64,000 bases of DNA from Zygnema cylindricum (GCA_037447655.1 JBBHKE010002309.1:62001-126000); one strand, 5' to 3'; numbered from the stretch's first letter, positions 23,101 through 33,501 are shown. Program-made: numbers and translations. The notes: generated by a model not told the origin, from the sequence alone.

Positions 23101-24318
23101 GGAGAGTTAGAAGAAACCATTTATTTGAAACAACCTAAAATGTACGTTGAAAAGGGAAAGGAAGAATTAGTGTGTAAATTGATGAAATCTTTGTATGGGC
23201 TAAAACAAGCCCCGCGTCAGTGGAATTTGAAGTTAGATGAGTTTTTGACTGGGCTCGGATTTAAGAGAATTAGCTCAGATCATTCTGTATATGTCTTACA
23301 AGGGGAGGATGGGATACTTTACATTGCTGTATATGTGGATGACTTATTATTAATAAGTAAGTCAATGGATGAAATAAACCGCATTAAAGCGGCTTTAAGG
23401 TCTAGGTTTGAGATGAAGGACCTCGGTGAGGCCAAATACATTTTAGGAATACAGGTAGAAAGAGACAGAAACAAGAGGCTGATTATGTTGACTCAGAAAG
23501 AAGCAATAGGTAATATGCTAGAAAGATTTGAAATGAAAGATGTGAAAGGATCCGTAACTCCCATGGAATTCAGGCAGAAATTAGAAGGAATGGATACAGA
23601 TTCAGGCATAATTGTCGGTGAGAGTTTAGAGACAGGGGAGGAAGAGTTTATGGCTTCAAAGCCATATAGACAAGTAGTTGGAAGTCTTATATATTTTATG
23701 AATTGTACGAGACCCGACATTGCAGCAGCTGTGGGAGTCTTGAGTAGAAGTCTGCAGAATCCTAAAAGGGCAGACTGGGAAGCAGCGAAAAGAGTGTTGA
23801 GATATCTTGCAGGTACTCGAAATCTCAAGCTTGTTCTCGGAGGAGGAGAGGTGAAAATCCAGACGTGGAGCGATGCTAGCTATGGGGACATGCCAAGCCG
23901 GAAATCTACAACCGGCTTCGTTCTGAAGATTGGAGACGGAACTTGCTGCTGGAGTAGCAAATTACAAAAGGTTACAGCTCAATCCACAATGGAGTCAGAA
24001 TATATGGCAGCAGCTTCCGCCCTCAAGGAGCTCCTATGGGTCAAGTCCATTTTACAAGAACTTGGGTATATGCAAATTGGCCCTCAAGCTATCTGGTGTG
24101 ACAACCAAGCTGCCATAGCTATTGCCTCTAACCCCAGCCATCACTTTAAGAGCAAACACATGGATGTTAGACTACATTTTGTTAGAGAAAAAGTACTTGC
24201 AAAAGTCGTTAAATTGTGTTATTTACCAGATGAGAAGATGGTGGCTGACATGTTAACAAAAGCCCTTCCTGCTCCTAAGTTACAATTTTGCAGAGATGCT
24301 ATTGGACTAAGTGAGTAA
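20118..24318 (+). pseudogene. Copia B gag-pol polyprotein, broken by two stops and a frameshift
   Basis: Domains in order: gag UBN2 region (20178-20645), CCHC knuckle CFYCSEKGHGYRYC (20862-20903), aspartic protease WIMDTGASAHMC (~21118), integrase zinc region (LWHKRLGH…CDGC, ~21520-21650), integrase core with LIHSDVLG, LRSDNGGEY and NGVSERLNRT, reverse transcriptase with YVDD (23332-23343), and RNase H with WSDASY, MESEYMA and WCDNQAA. Breaks are an in-frame TAA at 20643-20645, a TAA at 21942-21944 just after the second integrase Asp, and a tandem 25-bp duplication (22522-22546 and 22547-22571) that shifts the frame between integrase and reverse transcriptase. From 22572 to 24318 polymerase is uninterrupted with all catalytic residues. 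The element looks recently inactivated. Confidence 0.95.
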
Positions 24319-24341
24319 CTGAGTCTAAAGATTTAGGGGAG

Positions 24342-25378
24342 TGTTGTACTTTATAAATCTTTATTTCAATCAATAGGGGTAAAAATAACTTAGGATATTT
24401 TTTTCTAGTAGTCTACTATAAGACTTACTTTAATTAGTGTTACAATAGCAAGAGGTACAGTAGAGTGTATCGTACTTTTGCAGGGACACGTGTCGGCAAA
24501 ATAACGTATGCAGGTTTTTTTGGAGTAGCGTCGACAATCATCCATACGCGTCAAAAAGTTGACGATGCGATTCACATGATCGGACGAACAGGATCTGCCC
24601 CGAGTTTTCCGGAAACATATAGTACATCTCGACAGTACCATCGTCGATCGAATTCGTTCTTGCGGATGCGATTCACCTGGGACCACAAGCGCGATTCACG
24701 AGGGACCACAAGCGTGATTCTCGTGGGACCACAAGTGACGAAGCACTCAGGTGCTTCGTACTACATGACCACATTGGGCTGGACTTTAGCGGTCACTGCT
24801 GACTAAGCATTTGGAACGTTTTGTGTACGGTTAGAACGTTTTGTGTACGGTTCAATTTCTGTAAATATCTGAATAACATTAGTTTGTAGTTTAGTGTGAT
24901 AAAAAATAGTGTTCCGCTAATCAAGTTTTAGAAATAGTAATTAGGTTTTTAAAAGTACAATAACGTACAAGTTGGATGCTTTGTCGTTAGTCAGGATAAT
25001 AACCGTAGTAACGGTTACCCGAATTAGTGTAGATCAGTAGATACACAATGTGAGTATATAACTTAGAACTTAGACAATTTTGTAGTATCCAGTTTTGGGA
25101 ATATGATTTTCTAAGGGCAGTTTTTGGGAAACTTCTAGACATCATATCTTATGGTTTACTGGGTCATTTTGGCTGCAATTTTGGGAATTGTTAGTTTGCT
25201 TTATTGTGTATCACTGTGGCAAATTTGAAGCATATTGGCTTTCTGAGTTATATTTTGTGTCAGATCTAAGTTGGCTGTTGAGTTGGTACTTTGATAGTTT
25301 CTGTTGTTTTTCATGTCTACTTCCACTACTACTGCTAGTTCACCGCCTGCAACGGTGGTTGTAGAACATTAAAATCTT
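24342..25378 (+). mobile_element. 3' LTR of copia B
   Basis: 1037 bp starting TGTTGTACTTTATAAATC and ending GTAGAACA. Same motifs as the 5' LTR. It lacks the GTATCGTACT duplication that the 5' copy has near 19263. Confidence 0.92.
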
Positions 25379-26223
25379 CGCTAAAAAACAAAGTAACGGG
25401 ACTAAGTTTCGAATACATGGGAAAGTGCCCTAATTTCACTGTGTGCATCGTGATTAGATTTCAATTTAGAGGCGCATATCGCTTTCCCATGTTATAAAGT
25501 AAGAGTTTATTATTGTCGTTTTCTTTCAAAACGTAGCCCGCAAATCGAAAATCCGAAGCCGCTTGAAAAAAAATAAAAATACCAGAGTAAAATTGCGCCA
25601 ATTTGAATCTTTATAAGTACTGCAGCTTAACTTCTAGCGTGTTTCGACCCACATTCGCGTCCATCCAGCTCATCTTCAAACTTCTACCCAAATCACCTCG
25701 CGAGGTGATTTTAACTAAAGTTTTATCAAGTGAACGAATCGGTAGAGGTTTTGGCATGCATTTGTAATTTTTGAAAACTTTTATGCTCAGGATACCAAAA
25801 AAAAATCCACTACAGGTTTCTAGTCTGTGCGTACTTTTTTGCATGCATTTTTTTCTGTATAGGGGCTTTCGAGGGGTCTTGACCAACGAACGCCATTTTT
25901 CCAAAAACGAAGTCCGTGAAGGCGCCTCGTTCTCCCTCCCTCTCCCATAACCGCATCTATCTCACAATTCTTCCAATGAAAAACGACTACAATGGTATCA
26001 AATGAAATGTCTTTGAAAAATATTCCTTTTGATTCTCTTTGGGCGTATTTTGATGGACAATAGAGTGAGAAAGGACGAAAAACAAAATCGGGATACCATG
26101 GCGGAAAGTTTTTGAATTAGTGACGTCGACGCTATCGTAAGTGAGCGTGACGTCAAAACGTCACAAACCCTAAACATCTACAATGTCCCAAGAAACTAAA
26201 CGCTTAGTACCGTCGTTATTTTG

Positions 26224-27292
26224 TGTTAAATTTGTGTATTTTCTAGGTCTGAATTTATTCTATGTGTTTGTCAGATGGTCTTGTCTAAGTCATCCATACT
26301 TGTCGTAGTCACTGGAAGACAGAGATAGCCATGGCTGCCCCATAGTCAAAAAGAAGAAACAGGCAAAAACAGGCAGGAAAACTGAAAGGTGGCCAAAATG
26401 TTGCTCTTAACAGGATTTGAACCAGGGTCTGTGGTATACTTTGTAGACGTAAGCCTTATCCAATAAGGCGTTACCGAAACAGTACACGTGACGGGTTTCA
26501 TAAATATATAAATATTAACGCCACAGCTAATTAACAGCAGACTAACCAAAAGGAGCAATTTCTGCATGTACGCGAATCTGAACCGTGTAAAATATGTTTT
26601 GATCGGACGGCCGGCATTATAGCCGCCACGCGAAGTGAGCTTTTGGCGGCATACGGAGATAGCGTCACGCGGTGCCACGTGGCGCCACATTATTTGATAC
26701 CGGAGAAGATGGGAGGAGGAACCATGGCTTCCGATTTGACAGGTGTCACCTTGTAGACCTTGTCGTACAATGGACGTACAATAAGTACATCGCCCATTGT
26801 ACCTTCTTGTACTTTATAGTGTTCCTATTGGACTAGGGTTTAGTAGTAGGTAGTCGTGAGTAGGCAGACCAAGACTTAGTAATATTTAGGTACCTCTCTC
26901 TAAGAGAGCTTGTAACTACAAAAGGTCATCTTTGACCAGCCATAACTTAATGCTCGGGTGAGCAAATTCAGTGATTCTTTTTGCTGCGGACTCAGGGGAG
27001 TCCAAGCTACACAAGGGTGTAGTCGGTCAGAGTCTTTGCGTGCCAGGGTGGCACTTATTCAGTGGGAAAGTCAAAGTGGGGAATATTGTCCAAAACACAT
27101 ATTGAAGCTTTGCATTTTGTGGTGGAACTGAGCACACAGAAGGTCTTACCTTCACAGGGGTGAAGGTATATTGGGGTTCTTATTGTCAAGGGATCATTTA
27201 TTTGGGTTTATATCAACTTGGAGTCGGCACTATCTAGATTAGCTTATTTTGGATCTGCGAATTCTGTGGGCAATGGAGCCCATAGAATTTCA
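26224..27292 (+). mobile_element. 5' LTR of G1
   Basis: 1069 bp, TGTTAAATTTG…AGAATTTCA. Contains the antisense tRNA-like module (26405-26475: GGATTTGAACCAGG… then CCTTATCCAATAAGGCG). Confidence 0.95.
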
Positions 27293-28110
27293 GGTTATGG
27301 GCCCACCATCTAGGGTGCCTATGTTCGATGGAACAGACTTCACTTATTGGGAGTTTATTATGGAGGGATTGCTTTTCGAGAAGCACTTATGGGGAATTGT
27401 TTCGGGACATGTGAGATGTCCTCCACCTGGCTTTGGAGGAGCTTACTGTGGAGAACCATCTGAGGCTGCCCAGAATATCAACCGGAGTTCAGATGCAACG
27501 AAAGGTGAAGGGAAAAATATTGTGATGGAAGGGGGAAAAGGGGAGAATGATAAAGGGACACTTATGGTGAGGGGAGCTATGCTCTTCGCCACAACTCCAC
27601 TTAGAGGGGTTATAAGTAAAACTGAAGAAAATGATAGTAAAATTTGGGAGTATAAAAACACTATAGCAAAACATCTCATACTTAGATATGTGTCTAAGTC
27701 CATAGCTATCACTCTTTTAAGTCTTACTAAGTCTTCGGAAATATGGGAAACACTAAGGCAGATTTATAAGAGTGAGACTATTTAGAGGCAGCAGTTAGTA
27801 AAACAGGAAATAGAGGCCTATGTTTATAAAGGCGGTAACATGATAGAGTTTTGCAATGATATTGCTGCGTTATATGTTGAGCTTGCTAGTGCGGGGTATG
27901 TAGAATCTGAGGAGAGAAAGATAAATACACTACTCATGAAACTCCCAGATGAGTACGAAAACATCATTTATCGTATGCAGGCAATGGATGGCTCCTCATG
28001 GACTTGGAGCTTTACCATGGGGATAATTCTTGTGAGGGAAAGCACTTTGGAGCTTCGGAGGGGAAGTGAGAGGGTAACTGCATTTACAGCTGGTGGTGAT
28101 TGGCGATCGG
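27293..28110 (+). pseudogene. G1 gag, N-terminal part with one in-frame stop
   Basis: Starts at the primer site (VMGPPSRVPMFDGTDFTYWEF) and runs through the UBN2-like region (IWEYKNTIAKHLILRYVSKS, then after the stop VYKGGNMIEFCNDIAALY and LLMKLPDEYENI). A TAG at 27783-27785 replaces the Gln codon present in the homologous C3 gag. At about 28105 the frame changes, because a segment encoding the charged KRDERNGGDE repeats seen in C3 has been deleted out of frame. The upstream ATG at 27272 lies inside the LTR; the ATG within the primer site could also start translation. As written it cannot give a full gag. Confidence 0.85.
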
Positions 28111-29205
28111 AACTTTGGTGGAAAGAGAGGGAGAGGAAAAGAAAAAGGAGCTTTGAAAAAGGGTGTTTGCTTCTTTTGTAGAGAACCGGGTCACTATATG
28201 GAGGAGTGTCCTTGTTTGGAAGAACTTAGAAGTTGGAATGTGAAAGAGGAGGAAGAAGGGGAAGAGGATGAAGAGGATGAAGAAATTTTGGAGCTTCTTC
28301 ACATCGGTAGAATGGAGAAGAGAGAGAAGTACACAGAAATTACACGAAAGCAACGATGTGCTTTTGGAGGTATAAGGGAAGTAAAAGGAAGGGAGGTACT
28401 TGAGGGAGTTAGAAATGATGAAGATGTCAAGGAGTGTAAAAAGTATAACTTAGAAATTAGAAAGTCAGATCTAGAATCTATAATTGAAAAAGGGAAAAAT
28501 AAAAATAATGAGGATAATTTTATAGATATTTTGGAAACAGAAAACTGGTCGCAAAGGGAGACTTCAACGGATTTTGAGGAAAGGGGAGAAGTAAATCTAG
28601 AGGGGGTTTTAAAAGATAGGGGAGAAGAGGAATATTTAATGAAAGGTTTAGGGGAGGAGAAATTTTTATTGGGAATAAAAATAGAAAGTGATAGCGGAAA
28701 AAATTCCATGGGAGAGAGTGAGGAAAGTTCAAAAAATGGGATGAGTATCAAGGATAAAAATATGAGTACGGAAGACGTAGATCTTATGAGGAACTTAGCG
28801 GGGATACTTGTTTTTTCGAAAAATTTGGGGGGTAATGGACTTGACATCACTAATGGGAGTGATGCCATCTATGAAGGTGCGCCTGTAAAAGGGTTAGCAT
28901 TAGGGTGTGTGTTGCAGATTGAGGATGTGGCTGGTTGTTTGAATTGCAAGAGGGAAATCGGATTTTGTGTGGATGGAAAAGTGATGAGGTGGATAAAATC
29001 TTTGCTCGGATTTATAAAAAGTGAGATGCTAAATAAAATGTGTGATCAGCAAGATGGAATGTTAATTTCAGCTCATCTAATAGACCTTTTAAAATATGAG
29101 GGTATATTCTTAAAGTTTAATTATAGGAAAAGAACAAGAAAAAAAAAGGGGGGATTTTGTTTTTGTTGTTTTTATTTAGTGGGAGTTGGCGCAATAGAAG
29201 ACTAG
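28093..29205 (+). CDS. G1 second ORF: zinc knuckle, acidic region and eroded RNase H
   Basis: 370 codons without a stop. It begins with a basic stretch (NFGGKRGRGKEKGALKKG) and a CCHC knuckle CFFCREPGHYMEEC near residue 22-35, followed by a Glu-rich linker. From about residue 182 it aligns by eye with the polymerase of copia B: YLMKGLGEEKFLLGI parallels FEMKDLGEAKYILGI, then LAGILVF… and TNGSDAIYEG parallel the RNase H region around WSDASYG, VLQIEDVAGCLNCK parallels VLKIGDGTCCWSSK, and CDQQDG parallels CDNQAA. The first and last acidic residues are kept, but the Glu of MESEYMA is not. So this is a fused gag tail and RNase H relic whose frame has stayed open. Function unknown; it may be translated only after a frameshift. 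The final residues are low-complexity. Confidence 0.6.
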   Translation: MVIGDRNFGGKRGRGKEKGALKKGVCFFCREPGHYMEECPCLEELRSWNVKEEEEGEEDEEDEEILELLHIGRMEKREKYTEITRKQRCAFGGIREVKGREVLEGVRNDEDVKECKKYNLEIRKSDLESIIEKGKNKNNEDNFIDILETENWSQRETSTDFEERGEVNLEGVLKDRGEEEYLMKGLGEEKFLLGIKIESDSGKNSMGESEESSKNGMSIKDKNMSTEDVDLMRNLAGILVFSKNLGGNGLDITNGSDAIYEGAPVKGLALGCVLQIEDVAGCLNCKREIGFCVDGKVMRWIKSLLGFIKSEMLNKMCDQQDGMLISAHLIDLLKYEGIFLKFNYRKRTRKKKGGFCFCCFYLVGVGAIED

Positions 29206-29218
29206 AAAATAAGGGGAG

Positions 29219-30287
29219 TGTTAAATTTGTGTATTTTCTAGGTCTGAATTTATTCTATGTGTTTGTCAGATGGTCTTGTCTAAGTCATCCATACTTGTCG
29301 TAGTCACTGGAAGACAGAGATAGCCATGGCTGCCCCATAGTCAAAAAGAAGAAACAGGCAAAAACAGGCAGGAAAACTGATAGGTGGCCAAAATGTTGCT
29401 CTTAACAGGATTTGAACCAGGGTCTGTGGTATACTTTGTAGACGTAAGCCTTATCCAATAAGGCGTTACCGAAACAGTACACGTGACGGGTTTCATAAAT
29501 ATATAAATATTAACGCCACAGCTAATTAACAGCAGACTAACCAAAAGGAGCAATTTCTGCATGTACGCGAATCTGAACCGTGTAAAATATGTTTTGATCG
29601 GACGGCCGGCATTATAGCCGCCACGCGAAGTGAGCTTTTGGCGGCATACGGAGATAGCGTCACGCGGTGCCACGTGGCGCCACATTATTTGATACCGGAG
29701 AAGATGGGAGGAGGAACCATGGCTTCCGATTTGACAGGTGTCACCTTGTAGACCTTGTCGTACAATGGACGTACAATAAGTACATCGCCCATTGTACCTT
29801 CTTGTACTTTATAGTGTTCCTATTGGACTAGGGTTTAGTAGTAGGTAGTCGTGAGTAGGCAGACCAAGACTTAGTAATATTTAGGTACCTCTCTCTAAGA
29901 GAGCTTGTAACTACAAAAGGTCATCTTTGACCAGCCATAACTTAATGCTCGGGTGAGCAAATTCAGTGATTCTTTTTGCTGCGGACTCAGGGGAGTCCAA
30001 GCTACACAAGGGTGTAGTCGGTCAGAGTCTTTGCGTGCCAGGGTGGCACTTATTCAGTGGGAAAGTCAAAGTGGGGAATATTGTCCAAAACACATATTGA
30101 AGCTTTGCATTTTGTGGTGGAACTGAGCACACAGAAGGTCTTACCTTCACAGGGGTGAAGGTATATTGGGGTTCTTATTGTCAAGGGATCATTTATTTGG
30201 GTTTATATCAACTTGGAGTCGGCACTATCTAGATTAGCTTATTTTGGATCTGCGAATTCTGTGGGCAATGGAGCCCATAGAATTTCA
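29219..30287 (+). mobile_element. 3' LTR of G1
   Basis: Nearly identical to the 5' LTR (one difference seen), followed by the TTTTG duplication. Confidence 0.95.
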
Positions 30288-30450
30288 TTTTGTAAACGTC
30301 ATCAACAAGTTTTGTAATAGTCTAAAATTGTCACAAATTACACCCACATCTACATCTTTCACGATTCAAAGTAACGATTTCATTGCGTTACGTTGGACGT
30401 TTTGAAAATAGTACGTAAAATCTTTGTTAAAAATCAAAGTAACGAGATAA

Positions 30451-30898
30451 GGGTATGCCTTCATGTACTTGTAACTTAGCGGACTTACTTTGTATTTTAG
30501 CGCGGATCTGGCGGACCCGATTTTCAAGTGTCCCTATGCGTAAGAACAAAATTATAACTACGTTTGTGACTATCGTATACGTCGACAATACCTGTGACGG
30601 TTGTCAACGACTACAATTTGTGTTGTCGCACATTACTTTGTGGAACTGCGTGTGACATCGCATGTTTTACCGTGACATTGTAGACGTACCGCCTTCTAGC
30701 CTGTGCCGTTTCACGATTGAAGAAGATGCGCTTTGCCTTTGCGTCTCCTGTCCAGTCGACGTGAAATGGCATAAGAATTTCAAGACCCCTGCAAAAACAA
30801 AATTCTTACTGAGCTAATACCGAAAAAACAAAACAAATTGTGTACTTTTCTTCGTCGTATTGAACTCTATCGGACAGAACATAGCGAATTCTGTATCA
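30451..30898 (+). mobile_element. Z0, PIF/Harbinger-like MITE truncated by C3
   Basis: Starts GGGTATGCCTTCATGTAC after TAA and matches Z1 (33713 onward) base by base with a few percent differences. It stops at AGCGAATTCTGT where C3 begins. Non-coding. Confidence 0.75.
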
Positions 30899-32330
30899 CT
30901 TCTCCCCTTTCCTCGGAATGCGTTGAAGTCTCCCTTTCCGACCAGTTTTCTGTTTCCCTATTATCTATAAAATTATCCTCATTAATTTTATCTTTCCCGT
31001 TTTCACTTATGGATCCTAGAACTGACTTTCTCATTTCTAAGTCATACACTCTACACTCCTCGACATCCTCAAGTACCTCCTCTCTCTTTACTTCCCTTAT
31101 ACCTCCAAAAGCACACTGTTGCCTTCGTGCAATTACTGTGTGTTTTTCTTTCTTCCCCATACTACTAATCCGGAGAAGCTCTAAAATATCTTCATCCTCT
31201 TTCTCCTTTTCCCCTTCTTCCTCCTCGTCTACATTCCAACTTCTAAGTTTTTCCAAACAAGGACATTCCTCAATATAATGACCCAGTTCCCTACAAAAGA
31301 AGCAAGCCCCCTTTTTCAAAGCTCCCCTTTCTTTTCCTCTCCCTCTCTTTCCACCAAAGTTCCGATAAGGTTTACCTTTGTCTTTCTTTCTCTCATCACG
31401 CTTCCGCTCGTCACCACCGTTCCTCTCATCACGCTTCCGCTCGTCACCACCGTTTCTTTCATCACGCTTCCGCTCGTCACCGCCGTTCCTCTCATCACGC
31501 TTCCGCCAATCACCACCAGCTGAAAATGCATTGACCCTGTCCTTTCCCCTACGAAGCTCCAAAGTGCTTTCCTTCACAAGAATTATCCCCATGGTAAAGC
31601 TCCAAGTCCATGAGGAGCCATCCATTGCCTGCATACGACAAATGATGTTTTCGTACTCATCTGGGAGTTTCATAAGTAGTGTATTAATCTTACTCTCCTC
31701 AGATTCTACATATCCCGCACTAAAAAGCTCAACATATAACGCAGCAATATCATTGCAAAACTCTATCATGCTACCGCCTTTATAAACGTAGGCATCTATT
31801 TCCTGTTTTACTAATTGCTGCCTCTGAATAGTCTCACTCTTATAAATCTGAATTAATGCTTCCCATATCTTTGAAGCTTTGGTTAGACTTAAAAGAGTGA
31901 TAGCTATCGACTTAGACACATATCTAAGTATGAGATGTTTTGTTATAGTGTTTTTGTATTCCCATATTTTTGTGTCATTTTCTTCAGTTTTAATCCCTAC
32001 ATGTGGTACCATAGCTGAGAGACTAGCTCCCCTCACCATAGGTGTCCCTTTTTCCTTCTCCCCTATTTCCCTATCCACGGAAAGATTTTTCCCTTCACCT
32101 TCCGTTGCATCTGAGCTCCGGTTGATATTTTGGGCAGCCTCAGGTGAATCTCCATAGTAAGCTCCTTCAAAGCCAGGTGGCGGACATCTCACTTGTCCCG
32201 AAACAATTCCCCATAAGTGTTTCTCAAAAAGCAATCCCGCCATTGTAAACTCCCAATAGGTGAAGTCTGTTCCATCGAACATAGGCACCCTAGATGGTGG
32301 GCCCATAACCTGAAACTCAGAGACCTCCAT
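30867..32330 (-). CDS. C3 gag, open but with a chimeric C-terminus
   Basis: 487 codons. Order: LTR-encoded leader (MEVSEF), QVMGPPSRVPMFDGTDFTYWEF, an Asn/Ser/Glu-rich insert, the UBN2-like region (IWEYKNTITKHLILRYVSKS…VYKGGSMIEFCNDIAALY…LPDEYENIICRM), four copies of an 11-residue charged repeat (KRDERNGGDER; 33-bp units at 31390-31510), a basic patch NFGGKRGRGKERGALKKG, the CCHC knuckle CFFCRELGHYIEEC, and a Glu-rich tail. The last ~10 codons come from the flanking Z sequence, because the element is truncated at about 30899. The frame matches G1 gag without the G1 stop or deletion, so C3 shows the undamaged layout. No protease or polymerase domain. Confidence 0.8.
   Translation of the reverse strand: MEVSEFQVMGPPSRVPMFDGTDFTYWEFTMAGLLFEKHLWGIVSGQVRCPPPGFEGAYYGDSPEAAQNINRSSDATEGEGKNLSVDREIGEKEKGTPMVRGASLSAMVPHVGIKTEENDTKIWEYKNTITKHLILRYVSKSIAITLLSLTKASKIWEALIQIYKSETIQRQQLVKQEIDAYVYKGGSMIEFCNDIAALYVELFSAGYVESEESKINTLLMKLPDEYENIICRMQAMDGSSWTWSFTMGIILVKESTLELRRGKDRVNAFSAGGDWRKRDERNGGDERKRDERNGGDERKRDERNGGDERKRDERKKDKGKPYRNFGGKRGRGKERGALKKGACFFCRELGHYIEECPCLEKLRSWNVDEEEEGEKEKEDEDILELLRISSMGKKEKHTVIARRQQCAFGGIREVKREEVLEDVEECRVYDLEMRKSVLGSISENGKDKINEDNFIDNRETENWSERETSTHSEERGEVIQNSLCSVR
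31390..31510 (-). repeat. 33-bp in-frame coding minisatellite in C3 gag
   Basis: About 3.7 tandem units of 33 bp encode KRDERNGGDER between the UBN2-like region and the knuckle. G1 lacks the block and is frameshifted at that point, consistent with repeat-associated deletion. Confidence 0.9.
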
Positions 32331-33500
32331 TGGCCCTCAGAGCATGCAGATCCAAAAGAAGCTAATCTAGATAGTGCTGACTCCAAGTTGATATAAACCC
32401 AAATGACTGACCCCTTGACAGTCATAACCCCAATATAGATTCACCCCTGTGAAATAATACTTTCTGTGTGCTCAGTTCCACCACAGAATGCAAAGTTAGA
32501 ATATGAGATTTGGACACATTCACCCACTTTGACTTTCCCTTATAAATGCAGCCACCCTGGCGGACAAAAACTCTGACCGACTACACCTCTGTGTAGCCTG
32601 GACTCCCCTGAGTCCGCAGCAAAAAGAATCACTGAAAATGGTCAAGTAAATTGATAGTTATGGCTGGCCAAAGTTTGCCATTTATACAAGGTGCTCTCAG
32701 GGAGAGGCAGCTACTTACCCAAAATTTTCTAAGTCCTATTCCCTCTCTAAAACTCTATCTACTGAAGTACGGCACCAATCAAATTACTGTGTCGTACAGA
32801 AAAGTACAGGTGCCGGTGTACTTTCTGTACGGCCATTGTACGACATGGCCAAAATGTCGACACGTGTCAAATCAGGATTAGTTCCTGTAATCTCCGAAAT
32901 TCCCGTAATCCAATGTTATCACGCCACGTGTCATCTGACGTGGCAAATACCGTAAAACGCAAAAAGTACCTTTTCCGTGATCGCGGCGCCTATCGCGGCT
33001 GTCCGATCAAAACCGGCTATAATCCTAGCCGCTGAAATTCGACGCGCAGTATTTGTTTCGCTATCGAAACAAATGCGCGGTATCCGTTCTGTCCGCGTAC
33101 CGTACTGCGTACTAAATCAAACTGTATCTATGCACTAAGTATCTGTTCGCCGTTAAACGAATTAATCGACATGTAACAATTTATATATTTATCAAATACA
33201 ATGTATCCTAATATGTATCCTAGGCCTAACGGTTTAGAGCTAACGTCTAACGGAAATTGACGAACGGCAAGTACCAAGATCAATTCCTGGATCCGTCAAT
33301 ATCTTTTAGTACATATATCTAATCCACCCCATGTCTTCTCTAGTGAGCATTAGGCAGCCATGGCTCTAGCTCCCTATCAAGCCTTCAGTGACTACAACAA
33401 GTGTGGGGGTTTGTAGAAGGGAGTCAGGGACAGACTGCCTTTGCTCTTTTCTCCTTTGCTCTTTTTCTATAAAGACCTTGAAAATATTCAAATATCAACA
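32311..33500 (-). mobile_element. 5' LTR of C3
   Basis: 1190 bp, family C. Contains two TGACGTGGC/GCCACGTGTC motifs near 32920-32945 and the tRNA-like module at about 33220-33300 (AACGGTTTAGAGC … GATCAATTCCTGG, forward on the plus strand). Confidence 0.85.
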
Positions 33501-33501
33501 C

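Larger units (their letters stand above)
19138..25378 (+). mobile_element. Full-length copia element B
   Basis: Two LTRs (19138-20173 and 24342-25378) flank gag-pol. TAAAATC occurs immediately outside both ends (19131-19137 and 25380-25386) and includes the target duplication; the uninterrupted site GTAAAATCTTTGTTAAAA is preserved in the X copies at 30416 and 33676. The primer site GGTTATGGGCC is at 20177-20187 after a short AAA spacer, and the polypurine stretch TTTAGGGGAG is just before the 3' LTR. The LTRs differ at a number of bases, including an 11-bp duplication in the 5' copy, so it is older than G1. Confidence 0.93.
18284..25440. mobile_element. X1, PIF/Harbinger-like MITE carrying copia element B
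   Basis: The left end AGGTACTTTACCATGTG and right end CATGGGAAAGTGCCC are inverted repeats flanked by TAA at 18281-18283 and 25441-25443, the trinucleotide duplication typical of PIF/Harbinger. Without copia B the element is about 915 bp. It has a central near-palindrome at 18497-18519 (CACCTCGCGCAGTGATTTT) and internal blocks shared with X2 and X4 (AGTGACGTCGACGCTATC-like, TCTACAATGTC). There is no transposase ORF. Confidence 0.8.
26224..30287 (+). mobile_element. G1, young non-autonomous copia element (no polymerase)
   Basis: 4064 bp. TTTTG duplications lie at 26219-26223 and 30288-30292. LTRs are 26224-27292 and 29219-30287, both 1069 bp, and I see a single difference between them (A/T in the AACTGAAAGGTGG block near 26383). 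Primer site GGTTATGGGCCCA at 27293-27305; polypurine stretch AAATAAGGGGAG just before the 3' LTR. The 1926-bp interior encodes gag and a gag-derived second ORF but no protease, integrase or reverse transcriptase, so any movement needs enzymes from another element. Confidence 0.95.
25474..30450. mobile_element. X2, PIF/Harbinger-like MITE carrying G1
   Basis: Body 25474-26223 and 30293-30450, aligned in order with X1 and X4. It contains a perfect 22-bp palindrome, AAATCACCTCGCGAGGTGATTT (about 25697-25718). The left end (CGCTTTCCCATGT) is eroded. Its right subterminal TAA was the target of Z0, which starts at 30451. G1 lies inside it. Non-coding. Confidence 0.7.
30899..33500 (-). mobile_element. 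C3, minus-strand copia element, 3'-truncated
   Basis: The 5' LTR lies at 32311-33500 (minus strand TGTTGATATTTG … TGAGTTTCA). The primer site GGTTATGGGCCCA is at plus 32298-32310, and a long gag ORF follows. The element stops inside that ORF at about 30899 with no 3' LTR or polypurine tract. It is closely related to G1, and the shared long gag tail suggests it belongs to the same non-autonomous family. Direct copies of a ~650-bp X/Z sequence flank it. Confidence 0.85.

Noticed and set aside
28299-28868. 189-codon Ser/Pro/Leu-rich minus-strand ORF
   Set aside because: Antisense shadow of the Glu/Lys-rich G1 second ORF.
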